Source: Phenylobacterium sp. (GTDB taxonomy: Bacteria; Pseudomonadota; Alphaproteobacteria; Caulobacterales; Caulobacteraceae). Taken from it: DNA of 64,000 nucleotides. Shown in pieces: positions 23,930 through 32,851 of the stretch (position 1 is the first letter of the stretch; every line of letters starts with the position of its first letter). The stretch lies in assembly GCF_030681155.1 (NCBI RefSeq), contig NZ_JAUXXE010000030.1:124001-188000 (forward strand), read 5' to 3'. The translations under genes and the position numbers were made by a program. The notes below the pieces were generated by a model, which saw nothing but the letters and a program-made list of their open reading frames with translations, did not search any database and was not told the origin of the DNA.

Positions 23930-24361
23930 ATGGGAGCCAAACTCTCAGGTTCTGGGGGTGGCCGGTATGCGGTAGAAGCGAACAGCGAAATCAACGTTAC
24001 GCCCTTCGTGGACGTTATGTTGGTCCTCCTGATCATCTTCATGGTCGCGGCGCCAATGGCCGCCGTGACTGTGCAAGTTGCTCTCCCCCCCGCAGTCGCT
24101 AAACCCTCTACGAACCCTCCTAAGCCGGTCTACATCAGCATCCAGTCGGGCGGATCCATCTATCTTGGTGACACCCCTACGGACGTTGCTGATCTCGGTG
24201 ACAACCTGCGCAGTACGATCGGGCAACGTAATCCGGAGAAAGAACGCATCTTCATTCGCGCCGACAAGGACGTCCTCTACGGGGACTTCATGGGTGTGAT
24301 GAACATGCTTCAGGACAACGGTTTCTACAGCGTGGCCCTTATCGGCGAAGACAAGAACTAG
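23930..24361 (+). CDS. exbD: biopolymer transport protein ExbD
   Basis: 143 aa. There is one N-terminal membrane helix with the proton-carrying Asp (INVTPFVDVMLVLLIIFMVA) and a periplasmic domain (VYISIQSGGSIYLGD, RIFIRADKDVLYGDFMGVMN) typical of ExbD/TolR. It lies 5 nt after exbB and 11 nt before tonB. The arrangement makes a complete energising complex for TonB-dependent receptors, none of which is encoded in this window. Confidence 0.95.
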   Translation: MGAKLSGSGGGRYAVEANSEINVTPFVDVMLVLLIIFMVAAPMAAVTVQVALPPAVAKPSTNPPKPVYISIQSGGSIYLGDTPTDVADLGDNLRSTIGQRNPEKERIFIRADKDVLYGDFMGVMNMLQDNGFYSVALIGEDKN

Positions 24362-24372
24362 GGGGGTGACGA

Positions 24373-25086
24373 ATGGCTGAAACCACCGACACTACCCAGG
24401 AAGAGCACCACGAGCGGAGCGTCTTCGACGAGCCGAAGAAGAAGCGTAATGTTGGCGTAACGCTCGCCATCGTTGGCTCCATCATCGTGCACGGCGCTCT
24501 TGGCTTCTACCTGTACAAGTCTAAGTTCGAGCCGAAGTACAAGGAGTACTCGGATGATGTGACGGACGTGGCGATCATCAAGCCCGCCCCGCCGCCGCCT
24601 CCGCCGCCTCCGCCTCCGCCTCCGAATACGCCGCCACCTCCGCCGCCGAAGCTGCAACCGCGGCCTCCGGTGAACGTGCCGGCAGACTTGCCGACGATCC
24701 CGCCTCTGCCGGTTCCGCCGGTTGAGAAGCGGATCGAGACACCGGAACCGCCGAGGGCTGCCCCTCCGGCTCCTCCGCGTCCGTCGGTCATCACGAACCC
24801 TGATTGGGCTCGTCGACCCTCTGGCGAGGACATTGCGCGGTACTATCCTGACCGTGCGATGCGGATGAACATCGAAGGCAGGGCGACGCTGAGCTGTCAG
24901 GTGACGGCGAAGGGAAGCCTCGAAAGCTGCGAAGTGGTTTCTGAGGAACCCGCTGACCAAGACTTCGGTTCTGCGGCGATCCGGTTGAGCAAGCTCTTCC
25001 GTATGCGTCCGAAGACCCAGGACGGCGCGCCCGTTGAAGGCGGCACTGTGCGGATCCCGATCCGCTTCGTGCTTCCGAAGGGCTAA
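24373..25086 (+). CDS. tonB: energy transducer TonB
   Basis: 237 aa. A short cytoplasmic start rich in Glu and His (TTQEEHHERSVFDEPKKKRN) precedes one membrane helix (VGVTLAIVGSIIVHGALGFYL). A long proline-rich periplasmic spacer (about residues 72-140, including runs of ten or more Pro) leads to the C-terminal TonB domain (about 145-235: YYPDRAMRMNIEGRATLSCQ, VRIPIRFVLPKG). It links the ExbBD motor to outer-membrane receptors. It is the last gene of the operon, with a terminator 35 nt later. Confidence 0.95.
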   Translation: MAETTDTTQEEHHERSVFDEPKKKRNVGVTLAIVGSIIVHGALGFYLYKSKFEPKYKEYSDDVTDVAIIKPAPPPPPPPPPPPPNTPPPPPPKLQPRPPVNVPADLPTIPPLPVPPVEKRIETPEPPRAAPPAPPRPSVITNPDWARRPSGEDIARYYPDRAMRMNIEGRATLSCQVTAKGSLESCEVVSEEPADQDFGSAAIRLSKLFRMRPKTQDGAPVEGGTVRIPIRFVLPKG

Positions 25087-25120
25087 CGGCTTCCAAGCCG
25101 ATAGCGTCGACCCAAGAATG

Positions 25121-25153
25121 AGCCCCGAAGGCGCGAGCTTTCGGGGCTTTTTC
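25121..25153 (+). terminator. rho-independent terminator of exbB-exbD-tonB
   Basis: AGCCCCGAA and TTCGGGGCT (with an additional internal GC pair set) form a stem followed by TTTTTCG. It is well placed after tonB and before tRNA-His. Confidence 0.88.
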
Positions 25154-25247
25154 GTGCCCGTTGATAATTCTTGCAAAGATCACTTGGTCGCACGCAGCAA
25201 CGCTTGATTGGTCGGCCCGGCGCGACTAGAAGGACGCCTCGCGATGA

Positions 25248-25324
25248 GCCGCCTTAGCTCAGCTGGTTAGAGCGCTAGATTGTGGATCTAGAGGTCCTCG
25301 GTTCGAACCCGAGAGGTGGTACCA
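25248..25324 (+). tRNA. tRNA-His (anticodon GUG), without G-1
   Basis: 77 nt with encoded CCA. Anticodon stem CTAGA/TCTAG and loop TTGTGGA read GUG. The base before G1 is A, not the G-1 found in most tRNA-His genes; the discriminator is A73 and the first pair is G1-U72. This loss of the classic histidine identity elements is documented for a large group of alphaproteobacteria, whose HisRS has co-evolved. An 8-bp inverted repeat (TCGCGATG/CATCGCGA) flanks the gene. Confidence 0.97.
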
Positions 25325-25331
25325 TCGCGAA

Positions 25332-25351
25332 GAGCCCCGTTTCCGGGGCTC
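25332..25351. terminator. hairpin after tRNA-His
   Basis: GAGCCCCG-TTTC-CGGGGCTC is a perfect 8-bp stem between tRNA-His and the convergent putA stop codon. On the plus strand it is followed by CTCAATTTCTT, a weak T-rich tail. It probably ends the tRNA transcript. Confidence 0.7.
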
Positions 25352-25363
25352 CTCAATTTCTTC

Positions 25364-28300
25364 CTACATCGTGAGATTCAGCAGGGCTGGGTCGCCGCCC
25401 TGCGCAGTGATGTTGACGCTGATGGCGCGCTCGATCGCGTAACGCGACAGCGAGTTGGGTCCGCCGGCCTTTGGGCCGGTGCCTGAGAGGCCTTCGCCGC
25501 CAAACGGTTGGACGCCGACCACAGCGCCGATAATCGAGCGGTTCACATAGACATTGCCGGCGGGAACCAGATTGCGGACCTCCGCGGCGAAGGCGTCGAT
25601 GCGTGAGTGGACGCCGAGCGTCAGGCCATATCCCAGCGTGGCAAGGTGGCCCGCCACCTTGGCCAGGTCCGCCGGATCGTAGCGGACGACGTGCAGAATA
25701 GGGCCGAAGACCTCGCGCTCCAGGAAGTTCGCCGCAGGGATCTCGGCAAGCAGAGGGGCGAAGAAGGCGCCGTCGATCGGCGTCTGCAGGCGGTGTAGGA
25801 TCCTCGCCTCTTTCTCCAGCCGTACAGCGTGGGCGGCGAGGGCGTTGCGCGCCTCGTCATCGATCACGGGCCCGACATCGGTAGCCGGGTCAGCTGGGTC
25901 GCCAACCACCAGCGCGTCCATTGCGCCCTTCAGGCACTCAATCAGCATGTCGGCGGTGTCGTTCGGCAGGAAGAGGATCCTCAGGGCCGAGCAGCGCTGT
26001 CCCGCCGAACCAAACGCCGACAGGACAACGTCGTCGACGACCTGTTCCTTTAGGGCTGTGGTGTCCACGAACATGCCGTTCAGCCCGCCGGTCTCGGCGA
26101 TGAAGGGGATGATCGGGCCGGGGCGGGCGGCCAGGGTCTGGTTGATCCGCCGGGCGGTGTCGGTGCCGCCGGTGAAGGCGACCCCGTCACAGCCGGGATG
26201 GGCCGTCAGGGCCGCGCCCACCGTCTCTCCCCGGCCGGGAGTGAGGGCGAGCAAAGCCGGCGGCAGGCCCGCTTCGTGGAAGAGCGCCACGGCCTCGGCG
26301 GCGATCAGAGGGGTTTGTTCGGCCGGCTTGGCCACGACGGCGTTGCCGGCGGCGAGCGCGGCGGTGATCTGGCCGGTGAAAATGGCGAGTGGGAAGTTCC
26401 AGGGGCTGATGCAGACAAAGACGCCGCGGCCGTGGAGTTCAAGGGTGTTTGCCTCCCCGACCGGACCCTTCAGCACTTCAGGGCCGGCGAACCGTGTCTG
26501 GGCGAGGTGCGCGTAATACCGGCAGAAATCGACCGCCTCGCGGACCTCTGCAATTCCATCGGCCAGCGTCTTGCCAGCCTCGCGGGAGCAGATCGCGACC
26601 AGCCGGTCCATATTCGCCTCAAGCGCATCGCCCATCTTTCGCAGCACCTCGGCACGGCGATAGCCGCCGATGGCGTTCCAGGCGGGTTGCGCGGCGTGAG
26701 CAGCGACGAAGGCTGCGTCGATATCGACGGTGGACGCTTCGGCGGCGTGCCCAACCACGACGCTATTGTCAGCGGGGCTGTGAATCGCCTGGAGCTCGCC
26801 GCCCTTGCGAAGGGCTCCGCCAACCAGGGGGCCGGACGCCAGCGGCTGGAGGGCGCGGGTTGCGTGATGCAGCCGCGCCGCCTCGTCCGGGATCGAGAGA
26901 TCGACGCCCAGCGAGTTCTTGCGTTCAGCGCCGTATAGGTCGACGGGTCGCGGAATCTTCGGGTGTGGCCCGGCCCCCGCCTTCTCGACGGCCGTAATGG
27001 GGTCGACCACGACGTCCTCTGCCGGAACCCGCTCATCCAACAGCGCATGGACGAAGGAGGTATTGGCGCCGTTTTCCAGCAGGCGCCGCACCAGGTAGGG
27101 GAGCAGGTCCTCGTGACCGCCGACCGGGGCGTAGGTTCGCACCACGGCGCCGTTCCGCAGGTCGTCGGCGGCGCGGTAGAGCGCTTCCCCCATCCCGTGC
27201 AGACGCTGAAACTCAATCCGCACCCCGGCCTGGCTCGCCATGGCGTGGACGGCGGCCAGGGTGTGGGCGTTGTGGGTGGCGAACTGGGCATAGATGTTCG
27301 GGCTGGCGGCGATCAGTTCGCGCGCGCAGACCAGATAGGATAGGTCGGTGGCGGCCTTGGTGGTGAAGACCGGATAGTCGGGGCGGCCGTTCACCTGGGC
27401 GCGTTTGATTTCCGAATCCCAATAGGCCCCCTTCACCAGCCGCACCATCAGGCGCCGGCCGCTGTCCTTGGCGATCTCGGCGATGCGGGCGACCGCAAGA
27501 GGGCCACGCTTCTGATAGGCCTGGACCGCGAGACCGAGGCCCTTCCACGCGCCGAGTTCAGGCTCGCGCGCCAGCCGGTCGAGCAACTTGAGCGACAAGG
27601 TCAGCCGGTCGGCTTCCTCGGCGTCGATCGTGAAGTTGATGTCGTGCCGGGCGGCGATCAGGGCCAGGCGCTTCATGCGCGGATAGAGCTCGGTCCAGAC
27701 GCGCGCTTCGTGGGTGGCTTCGTAGCGAGGGCAGAGCGCGGAGAGCTTGACGGACACCCCGTGGCCGGTTTCCGGGCCCGCTCCCTTGGAGCCCTTTCCG
27801 ACCGCCTCGAGCGCGTCGGCATAGGAACGCTCGTAGCGGGCCGCGTCGGTCGCTGTACGCGCGCCTTCGCCCAGCATGTCGAACGAGCAGACCTGCCCTT
27901 CCTTCGCTGCTCGCTTCAGCGCGCTTTCGATAGTGCGGCCAAGAACGAATTGCTCGCCCATGATGCCGATCGCCTGGGCGACCGCCTTGCGCACGACCGG
28001 TTCGCCAATACGTTCGACTAGGCCGCGCAGGAAACCTGGCGGGTCGGTGCGCGCTTGGTCGTCCACCTCCACCAGCTTGCCGGTCAACATCAGGCCCCAG
28101 GTCGAGGCGTTGACGAACAGGCTGTCGGATTGGCCGAGGTGGCTGGCCCAGTCGGCACCGCCGATTTTCTCGGCGATCAGTCGGTCGCGGGTGCCCTGAT
28201 CGGGCGTGCGCAACAGCGCTTCGGCCAGACACATCAGGGCCAAACCCTCGCGCGTGTTGAGGCTGAACTCCTGCAGGAAGCTCTCGACCACGCCTTGCCG

Positions 28301-28462
28301 CTTGGCCGACCTGCGCGCTGCCCGCACCAGATCGACGGCTTGCGCCCGGACAGCGGCCCGCTGTTCGGGCGACAGGGGCCGCGCGGCCAGCAGGGCGGTG
28401 ACCGCTTCAGTCTCGTCACGATACTTGGCGGATAGGTCGTCCAGAGCGGTCCAGGAAGTCAT
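25364..28462 (-). CDS. putA: bifunctional proline dehydrogenase / L-glutamate-gamma-semialdehyde dehydrogenase
   Basis: 1032 aa from MTSWTALDDLSAKYRDET; the longer upstream frame runs into the divergent regulator. It oxidises proline via pyrroline-5-carboxylate to glutamate with substrate channelling. The FAD proline dehydrogenase part has GHGVSVKLSALCPRYE, RLVKGAYWDSEIKRAQ, and EFQRLHGMGEALY. The aldehyde dehydrogenase part has SPWNFPLAIFTGQITAALAAGN then the catalytic Cys in GSAGQRCSALR. The N-terminus lacks the ribbon-helix-helix domain and the length is that of a type A PutA, so it is not its own repressor. That fits the divergent Lrp-type regulator 111 nt away. Confidence 0.97.
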   Translation of the reverse strand: MTSWTALDDLSAKYRDETEAVTALLAARPLSPEQRAAVRAQAVDLVRAARRSAKRQGVVESFLQEFSLNTREGLALMCLAEALLRTPDQGTRDRLIAEKIGGADWASHLGQSDSLFVNASTWGLMLTGKLVEVDDQARTDPPGFLRGLVERIGEPVVRKAVAQAIGIMGEQFVLGRTIESALKRAAKEGQVCSFDMLGEGARTATDAARYERSYADALEAVGKGSKGAGPETGHGVSVKLSALCPRYEATHEARVWTELYPRMKRLALIAARHDINFTIDAEEADRLTLSLKLLDRLAREPELGAWKGLGLAVQAYQKRGPLAVARIAEIAKDSGRRLMVRLVKGAYWDSEIKRAQVNGRPDYPVFTTKAATDLSYLVCARELIAASPNIYAQFATHNAHTLAAVHAMASQAGVRIEFQRLHGMGEALYRAADDLRNGAVVRTYAPVGGHEDLLPYLVRRLLENGANTSFVHALLDERVPAEDVVVDPITAVEKAGAGPHPKIPRPVDLYGAERKNSLGVDLSIPDEAARLHHATRALQPLASGPLVGGALRKGGELQAIHSPADNSVVVGHAAEASTVDIDAAFVAAHAAQPAWNAIGGYRRAEVLRKMGDALEANMDRLVAICSREAGKTLADGIAEVREAVDFCRYYAHLAQTRFAGPEVLKGPVGEANTLELHGRGVFVCISPWNFPLAIFTGQITAALAAGNAVVAKPAEQTPLIAAEAVALFHEAGLPPALLALTPGRGETVGAALTAHPGCDGVAFTGGTDTARRINQTLAARPGPIIPFIAETGGLNGMFVDTTALKEQVVDDVVLSAFGSAGQRCSALRILFLPNDTADMLIECLKGAMDALVVGDPADPATDVGPVIDDEARNALAAHAVRLEKEARILHRLQTPIDGAFFAPLLAEIPAANFLEREVFGPILHVVRYDPADLAKVAGHLATLGYGLTLGVHSRIDAFAAEVRNLVPAGNVYVNRSIIGAVVGVQPFGGEGLSGTGPKAGGPNSLSRYAIERAISVNITAQGGDPALLNLTM

Positions 28463-28573
28463 GGCGGGCCTTGAAAGAATGGAATTTCTATCGTCCGGCG
28501 TAACTCTTATGGTGGCGGATGTCCTGCGGACCTGAGTAACCCTCGCCGCATCAAAATTGGAAAATTCGAAATC

Positions 28574-29044
28574 ATGCCGGACAATGTGCATCTGGATGAC
28601 ACAGATCGGCGGTTGCTGCGGGTGCTCCAGCGCGATGGCCGGATCAGCAATCTGGATCTGGCCCAGCAATGCAATCTCTCGGCGTCCGCCTGTTCGGATC
28701 GGGTTCGCCGTCTGCGGGAGCGCGGGGTGATCACCGGCTTTGCGGCCATACTGGATCCCAAGGCCATCGACCGAGCGCTCCTGATCTTTGTCGAGGTCCA
28801 GCTTGATCGCACCACGGGGGACACCTTCACCGAGTTCGCCCACGCCGCGCAGCGTACGCCGGAAATCCTCGAATGCCACATGGTGGCGGGCGGCTTCGAC
28901 TATCTGATCAAGGCGCGGGTCAGCGACATGGAGGCTTATCGCCGCTTCCTGGGCGAGGTGCTGGTGGCGATGCCGGGGGTGCGCGAGACGCGGACCTATG
29001 CGGTGCTGGAAGAGGTGAAGTCCGTCACCGAGCTGCCGATATGA
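28574..29044 (+). CDS. putR: Lrp/AsnC-family regulator, probable putA activator
   Basis: 156 aa. An N-terminal winged HTH (LDDTDRRLLRVLQRDGRISN, then LDLAQQCNLSASACSDRVRR) is followed by the RAM ligand-binding domain (LIFVEVQLDRTTGD, ILECHMVAGGFDYLIKARV). It is divergent from putA with an AT-rich spacer containing AGAATGGAATTTCT-like sequence. In other alphaproteobacteria the divergent Lrp-type PutR activates putA in response to proline; the same role is inferred here from position and family. The gene name is by synteny. Confidence 0.88.
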   Translation: MPDNVHLDDTDRRLLRVLQRDGRISNLDLAQQCNLSASACSDRVRRLRERGVITGFAAILDPKAIDRALLIFVEVQLDRTTGDTFTEFAHAAQRTPEILECHMVAGGFDYLIKARVSDMEAYRRFLGEVLVAMPGVRETRTYAVLEEVKSVTELPI

Positions 29045-29932
29045 TCAGTAGCCGGTCTCGCGGGAGACCAGGCCCTCGATCTCCTCGCCGGCTCGGAACC
29101 GCGCGATGTTCGCCGCGATCCGTTGGGAGGCGCTGACGGGATCGGTGATGGCGGCGACGTGGGGCAGAACGGTGACGGCCGGGTGGCTCCAGAAAGGGTG
29201 GCCGGCAGGCAGGGGCTCGGGCTCGAACACGTCCAGCACCGCGTGCGAAATCTGGCCCTCGTCCAACGCCGCGATCAGGTCAGCCTCCACTAGGTGTCCG
29301 CCGCGCCCGACATTGATGATCGCGGCGCCGGGCTTCATGCGCGCGAAGGTCTCCTGGCCCAGAACGCCGTTGGTCCGGGACGTCAGGGGCAACAGGTTGA
29401 CGACGATGTCGCTCGCCGCGAGCAGGGACGCCAGGTCGCCATGGCTGCGGCTCCATGCGCTGACCTGAAAGCCAAGCTTTTCCAGCATAGTCGCGCTCGC
29501 GCGCGCCATTTCGCCAAAGCCCAACAGGCCCACCTGACGCTGATGGGCCGAGACCTGCGGTAACTGTCGCCACAGCGCCTGCGCTTGCTGGGCGCGATAG
29601 GCAGGAGCCCGGCGATGCAGAGCCAGCACGTGGGCGGCGACAGCTTCGGCCATCTGGCCGGCGAGGCTGGGATCGATCAGGCGCGCGAGGGGAATTTCTC
29701 GCGGAAACAGCGGATCGCTCAGCAGGCCGTCGACCCCGGCCCAGGCGCTCTGGATAAAGCCGAGCTTGGGAAGCTTGGCCAGCTCGCCGGGCGCCGGCGC
29801 GGCCACCACGGCGATCTCGGCGCCCGCCGCCAAACCCGCGAGGATATCGTCTTCCGGCAGCGCTGCGCGTAGGGCCGCTAGCCATGCTTGAGCAGCTTCG
29901 GCGGGCAGGCGGGTAAGGAAGGCGATGGACAT
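29045..29932 (-). CDS. glyoxylate/hydroxypyruvate reductase A-like D-2-hydroxyacid dehydrogenase
   Basis: 295 aa from MSIAFLTRLPAEAAQ. The Rossmann motif is VGLLGFGEMARASATML. The catalytic region includes NLLPLTSRTNGVLG, IINVGRGGHLVEADL, the Asp/Glu of LDVFEPEPLP and the His in LPHVAAITDP. The sequence is nearest the GhrA clade, which reduces glyoxylate and hydroxypyruvate with NADPH. Its stop abuts that of putR (TGA next to TCA), giving convergent ends without a spacer. It is divergent from the M20 hydrolase. Confidence 0.88.
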   Translation of the reverse strand: MSIAFLTRLPAEAAQAWLAALRAALPEDDILAGLAAGAEIAVVAAPAPGELAKLPKLGFIQSAWAGVDGLLSDPLFPREIPLARLIDPSLAGQMAEAVAAHVLALHRRAPAYRAQQAQALWRQLPQVSAHQRQVGLLGFGEMARASATMLEKLGFQVSAWSRSHGDLASLLAASDIVVNLLPLTSRTNGVLGQETFARMKPGAAIINVGRGGHLVEADLIAALDEGQISHAVLDVFEPEPLPAGHPFWSHPAVTVLPHVAAITDPVSASQRIAANIARFRAGEEIEGLVSRETGY

Positions 29933-29995
29933 GGCGATCAGATAGCATTCAAGGCGGCGCTTGCGCGCGCCCGCTTTTCGGCGTGACCTCGCGGC

Positions 29996-31237
29996 ATGAA
30001 ACTCAATTCCGAAGATACCGCGATCCTCGATCGGCTGGCCGGAGAAGAGGCCGAAATCGTTAGCCGCGCCGTTGATTGGTGCGCCATTCCGTCCGGCAGC
30101 CGCAACTTGGCGGGACTCGAATCTCAGCGCGTGGTGCTGGAGCACGTGCTGCGCGATTTGCCCGGCCAGGTAGACAGCATCGCCTTGGCCGACAGCCACG
30201 ATGTGTCCGCCGATGGCGAGCTCAAGCCCCAGCGTCACACGCCCGCCCTGCGCCTGACCGTGCGGCCGGAGGCTGCGGTGCAGGTCATCCTCACCGGGCA
30301 CTACGACACCGTCTATCCGGAGGGGAGCGGCTTCACCCGTGTGCTCCCGCGCGCCGACGGCGCCCTGAACGGCCCCGGCATCGCCGACATGAAGGGCGGC
30401 ATCAGCGTGATGCTGGCGGCCCTGCGTGCGATGGAGGCGCATCCGGCCAAGGCCAATATTGGCTACCGGGTCCTGCTCTCGCCCGACGAGGAAATCGGCT
30501 CACTGGCCTCTGGTCCGCTGCTGGCGGAGCTTGCAGGGCAGGGGCATGTCGGCCTGACCTATGAGCCGGCCATGGCCGGCGGCGCGCTGGCCGCCGAGCG
30601 CAAGGGGTCGGGCAATTTCCACGTCGTGGTGAGGGGGCGCGCGGCCCATGCCGGGCGCGAATTCGCCAAGGGGCGGAACGCTATCGCGGCCGCCGCCGAC
30701 CTGGCCGTGCGGCTGGTCGCGGCCAATGGACAACGCGACGGGGTGACCCTGAACGTTGCGCGGATCGACGGTGGAGGGCCGCTGAACGTCGTGCCCGACC
30801 GCGCCGTGCTGCGGTTCAATATTCGGCTGCCTGACGCGGCGGCGGCTGGCTGGGCGCTGGCCTTCGTCAAGGAGGCGGTGGCGGCCACGGCGGCGGACGG
30901 GATCGAGGCGCATCTGCATGGCGGCTTCACCCGCCCCGCCAAGCCGTTCAATGCGGCGCAGCAGACGCTGTTCGGGGCGGTGAAGGAGGCCGGCGCCTTG
31001 CTCGGCCAGGAGATCACCTGGGCGTCGTCGGGCGGGGTTTGTGAAGGCAATAACCTGTTCGCGGCCGGCCTTCCCAACGTCGATACGCTGGGGGTTCGTG
31101 GCGGCGATATCCATAGCGAGGCCGAGCATGCCTGGCCCGAGAGCTTCGTTGAGCGCGCCCAGCTCTCGGCGTTGATCCTAGCCAAGCTCGCCACCGGCGA
31201 GATCCCGGCCGCGAAGATCAAGGACGCGATGGGATAG
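29996..31237 (+). CDS. M20-family metallohydrolase in the arginine succinyltransferase locus
   Basis: 413 aa. It belongs to the M20 peptidase group (ArgE/DapE/CPG2): metal and catalytic residues His102 and Asp104 in TGHYDTVYPEG, Asp131 in GPGIADMKGG, Glu165-Glu166 in SPDEEIGS, a dimerisation insert from about 205 (GRAAHAGREFAKGRNA), and a last His near GGDIHSEAEHAWPE. Two close relatives, DapE and CPG2, remove succinyl or glutamyl groups, which makes N-succinylglutamate a reasonable substrate. No M14-type AstE occurs nearby. It could thus supply the last step of the AST pathway, which is an inference from context. Confidence 0.85.
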   Translation: MKLNSEDTAILDRLAGEEAEIVSRAVDWCAIPSGSRNLAGLESQRVVLEHVLRDLPGQVDSIALADSHDVSADGELKPQRHTPALRLTVRPEAAVQVILTGHYDTVYPEGSGFTRVLPRADGALNGPGIADMKGGISVMLAALRAMEAHPAKANIGYRVLLSPDEEIGSLASGPLLAELAGQGHVGLTYEPAMAGGALAAERKGSGNFHVVVRGRAAHAGREFAKGRNAIAAAADLAVRLVAANGQRDGVTLNVARIDGGGPLNVVPDRAVLRFNIRLPDAAAAGWALAFVKEAVAATAADGIEAHLHGGFTRPAKPFNAAQQTLFGAVKEAGALLGQEITWASSGGVCEGNNLFAAGLPNVDTLGVRGGDIHSEAEHAWPESFVERAQLSALILAKLATGEIPAAKIKDAMG

Positions 31238-31241
31238 ACGC

Positions 31242-31730
31242 CTAGCGGCCGGTCGTCACCGGCGCGCCCCGGTAGGGCTTGGCGTCCTTCATCAGGATGT
31301 GAGAGGCGATCTTGTCGACCCCCAGACCTTCCTGCAGCAGGCGATCGGCCAGTTCGCCCCAGGCGCGGACGTCGGGCGTCACCACCTTGATCAGATAGTC
31401 GAAGGGCCCCGACACTTGCGCGGCTTCGACGACTTCGGGAATGTCCAGCAAAACCGCCTCGAAAGCTGCGAGGTCGGCGGGGCGATGGCTCTTTAGCGTC
31501 ACTTCGCCGTAGATCGTGACGGTCGGGCGGATGCGCTCGATGTCGAGCCGAGCATGGTAGCCCAGGATCAGGCCATCGGCCTCCAGGCGTCGCACGCGCG
31601 CCAGGCAGGCGCTGGGTGACAGGGCGACCTTCTCAGCCAGGGCTTGGTTCGTAATCCGGCCATCGGCCTGCAGAATCGCCAGGATTCTCAGGTCCAAACG
31701 GTCGAGCGCAGAATATCCGTCCAACGCCAT
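31242..31730 (-). CDS. Lrp/AsnC-family regulator, probable control of ast genes
   Basis: 162 aa from MALDGYSALDRLDLR; an ATG four codons earlier is possible. The HTH is LDLRILAILQADGRITNQAL then EKVALSPSACLARVRRLEAD. The RAM domain is VTIYGEVTLKSHRPAD with SGPFDYLIKVVTPD. It is divergent from astA, with an imperfect inverted repeat between them. Lrp-type regulators commonly sense the amino acid whose catabolism they control, so arginine or ornithine response is plausible. It ends 5 nt before the convergent M20 gene stop. Confidence 0.88.
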   Translation of the reverse strand: MALDGYSALDRLDLRILAILQADGRITNQALAEKVALSPSACLARVRRLEADGLILGYHARLDIERIRPTVTIYGEVTLKSHRPADLAAFEAVLLDIPEVVEAAQVSGPFDYLIKVVTPDVRAWGELADRLLQEGLGVDKIASHILMKDAKPYRGAPVTTGR

Positions 31731-31747
31731 ACCTCGCCGCATTTTCT

Positions 31748-31774
31748 GCGGTGGAAAGTGCTATCTTCCGCCGC
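31748..31774. promoter_or_regulatory. candidate Lrp operator between lrp and astA
   Basis: GCGGTGGAA and TTCCGCCGC form 9-bp arms (one G-T mismatch) with a 9-nt centre, in the space between the divergent regulator and astA starts. Its position and symmetry fit a dimeric Lrp-type site; no footprint is known. Confidence 0.4.
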
Positions 31775-31837
31775 CTGTTTGGTCAAATCCCTATCACACT
31801 AAGCCTCCAAGGCTTCGATCATTCTGCGGAGGATGTC

Positions 31838-32851
31838 ATGATCGCCATCGGCGTCGTCGTCCGACCGGCTGGATTTCAAGATCTGGAGGCGTTGCACGCT
31901 CTGGCGCTGAGCGCTGGACTGGGCATGACCAATCTGCCCCCCTGTCGCGAGCGTCTGGGCGCTCTGTTGGCCGCCAGCGTTGCGGCCCTGGCCGGCGAGC
32001 GCAAGGCCGGCAGCCAGATCCTGCTGGTGATGGAGGCCGCCGGCGAGGTGGTCGGAACCGGCTGCATTTTCCCCAGTGTCGGCGGCGACTGGCCGTTTTA
32101 CTCCTACCGGATCGGGCGGCTGCGCCAAACCTCCCAGGCGCTGGGCAAGGTGGTGGAGAACACCATCCTGACGCCGGTGAACGACTATGACGGGTCGGCC
32201 GAGGTCGGCGGCCTGTTCGTGCGCCCAGGCCTGCGCGGCATCGCCGGCGGGCGTCTGATGGCGCGCAGTCGCTATCTCTTCATGGCGCAGCACCGCGAAT
32301 GGTTCGGAGATCGCGTGGTGTCCGAACTGCGCGGCTATCAGGACATCGATGGGCGTTCTCCGTTCTGGGAGGCGGTCGGCCGCAAGTTCTATGGCCTGGA
32401 ATTCAAGGAGGCCGACCGGATCAGCGTCGGCGCGGGCAAGCAGGTCATCGCCGACCTTGGGCCGAAGTACCCGATTTACCTGAACCTGCTGCCCACGGAC
32501 GCCGCGCTCGCGGTGGGACAGTTCCATCCAGACGGCGCTCGCGCCCACGCCCTGCTGACGCAGGAGGGGTTCAAGTTCGAGGGATGCATCGACATCTTCG
32601 ACGCCGGCCCGACCATGGTGGCCGACATCGACAGCCTGAAGGCCGTGCGCGACAGCGGCGTCTCGACAGTGACCGAGATTGGCGCGTGCGACGAAAGTCC
32701 CGAGGTGCTGATCAGCGTGGGTGAAGCCGAGGCGTTCCGCGCCACCCGGGGCTACGTCCAGGGGCGAGACGGCGAGCTGCGCGTCAGCCCCGAGCTCGCC
32801 CAGACCTTGAACCTGCAGATCGGAGATCGCGTCCGTCATGTCGAATTCTGA
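31838..32851 (+). CDS. astA: arginine N-succinyltransferase
   Basis: 337 aa from the ATG preceded by GGAGGA; the frame is open further upstream but does not match. It transfers succinyl from succinyl-CoA to the alpha-amino group of arginine, step 1 of the AST pathway. Family marks are VVRPAGFQDLEALHALALSA, MTNLPPCRERL, EVGGLFVRPGLRG, GGRLMARSRYLFMAQHREWF, PFWEAVGRKFYGLEF, and KYPIYLNLLP. It overlaps astD by 14 nt. A single astA copy is present, as opposed to aruF-aruG pairs in pseudomonads. Confidence 0.95.
   Translation: MIAIGVVVRPAGFQDLEALHALALSAGLGMTNLPPCRERLGALLAASVAALAGERKAGSQILLVMEAAGEVVGTGCIFPSVGGDWPFYSYRIGRLRQTSQALGKVVENTILTPVNDYDGSAEVGGLFVRPGLRGIAGGRLMARSRYLFMAQHREWFGDRVVSELRGYQDIDGRSPFWEAVGRKFYGLEFKEADRISVGAGKQVIADLGPKYPIYLNLLPTDAALAVGQFHPDGARAHALLTQEGFKFEGCIDIFDAGPTMVADIDSLKAVRDSGVSTVTEIGACDESPEVLISVGEAEAFRATRGYVQGRDGELRVSPELAQTLNLQIGDRVRHVEF

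Noticed and set aside
25239-25331. Inverted repeat TCGCGATG/CATCGCGA flanking tRNA-His as an attachment site
   Set aside because: Att sites are direct repeats of the tRNA 3' end; here the copies are inverted, only 8 bp, and no integrase or island is present.
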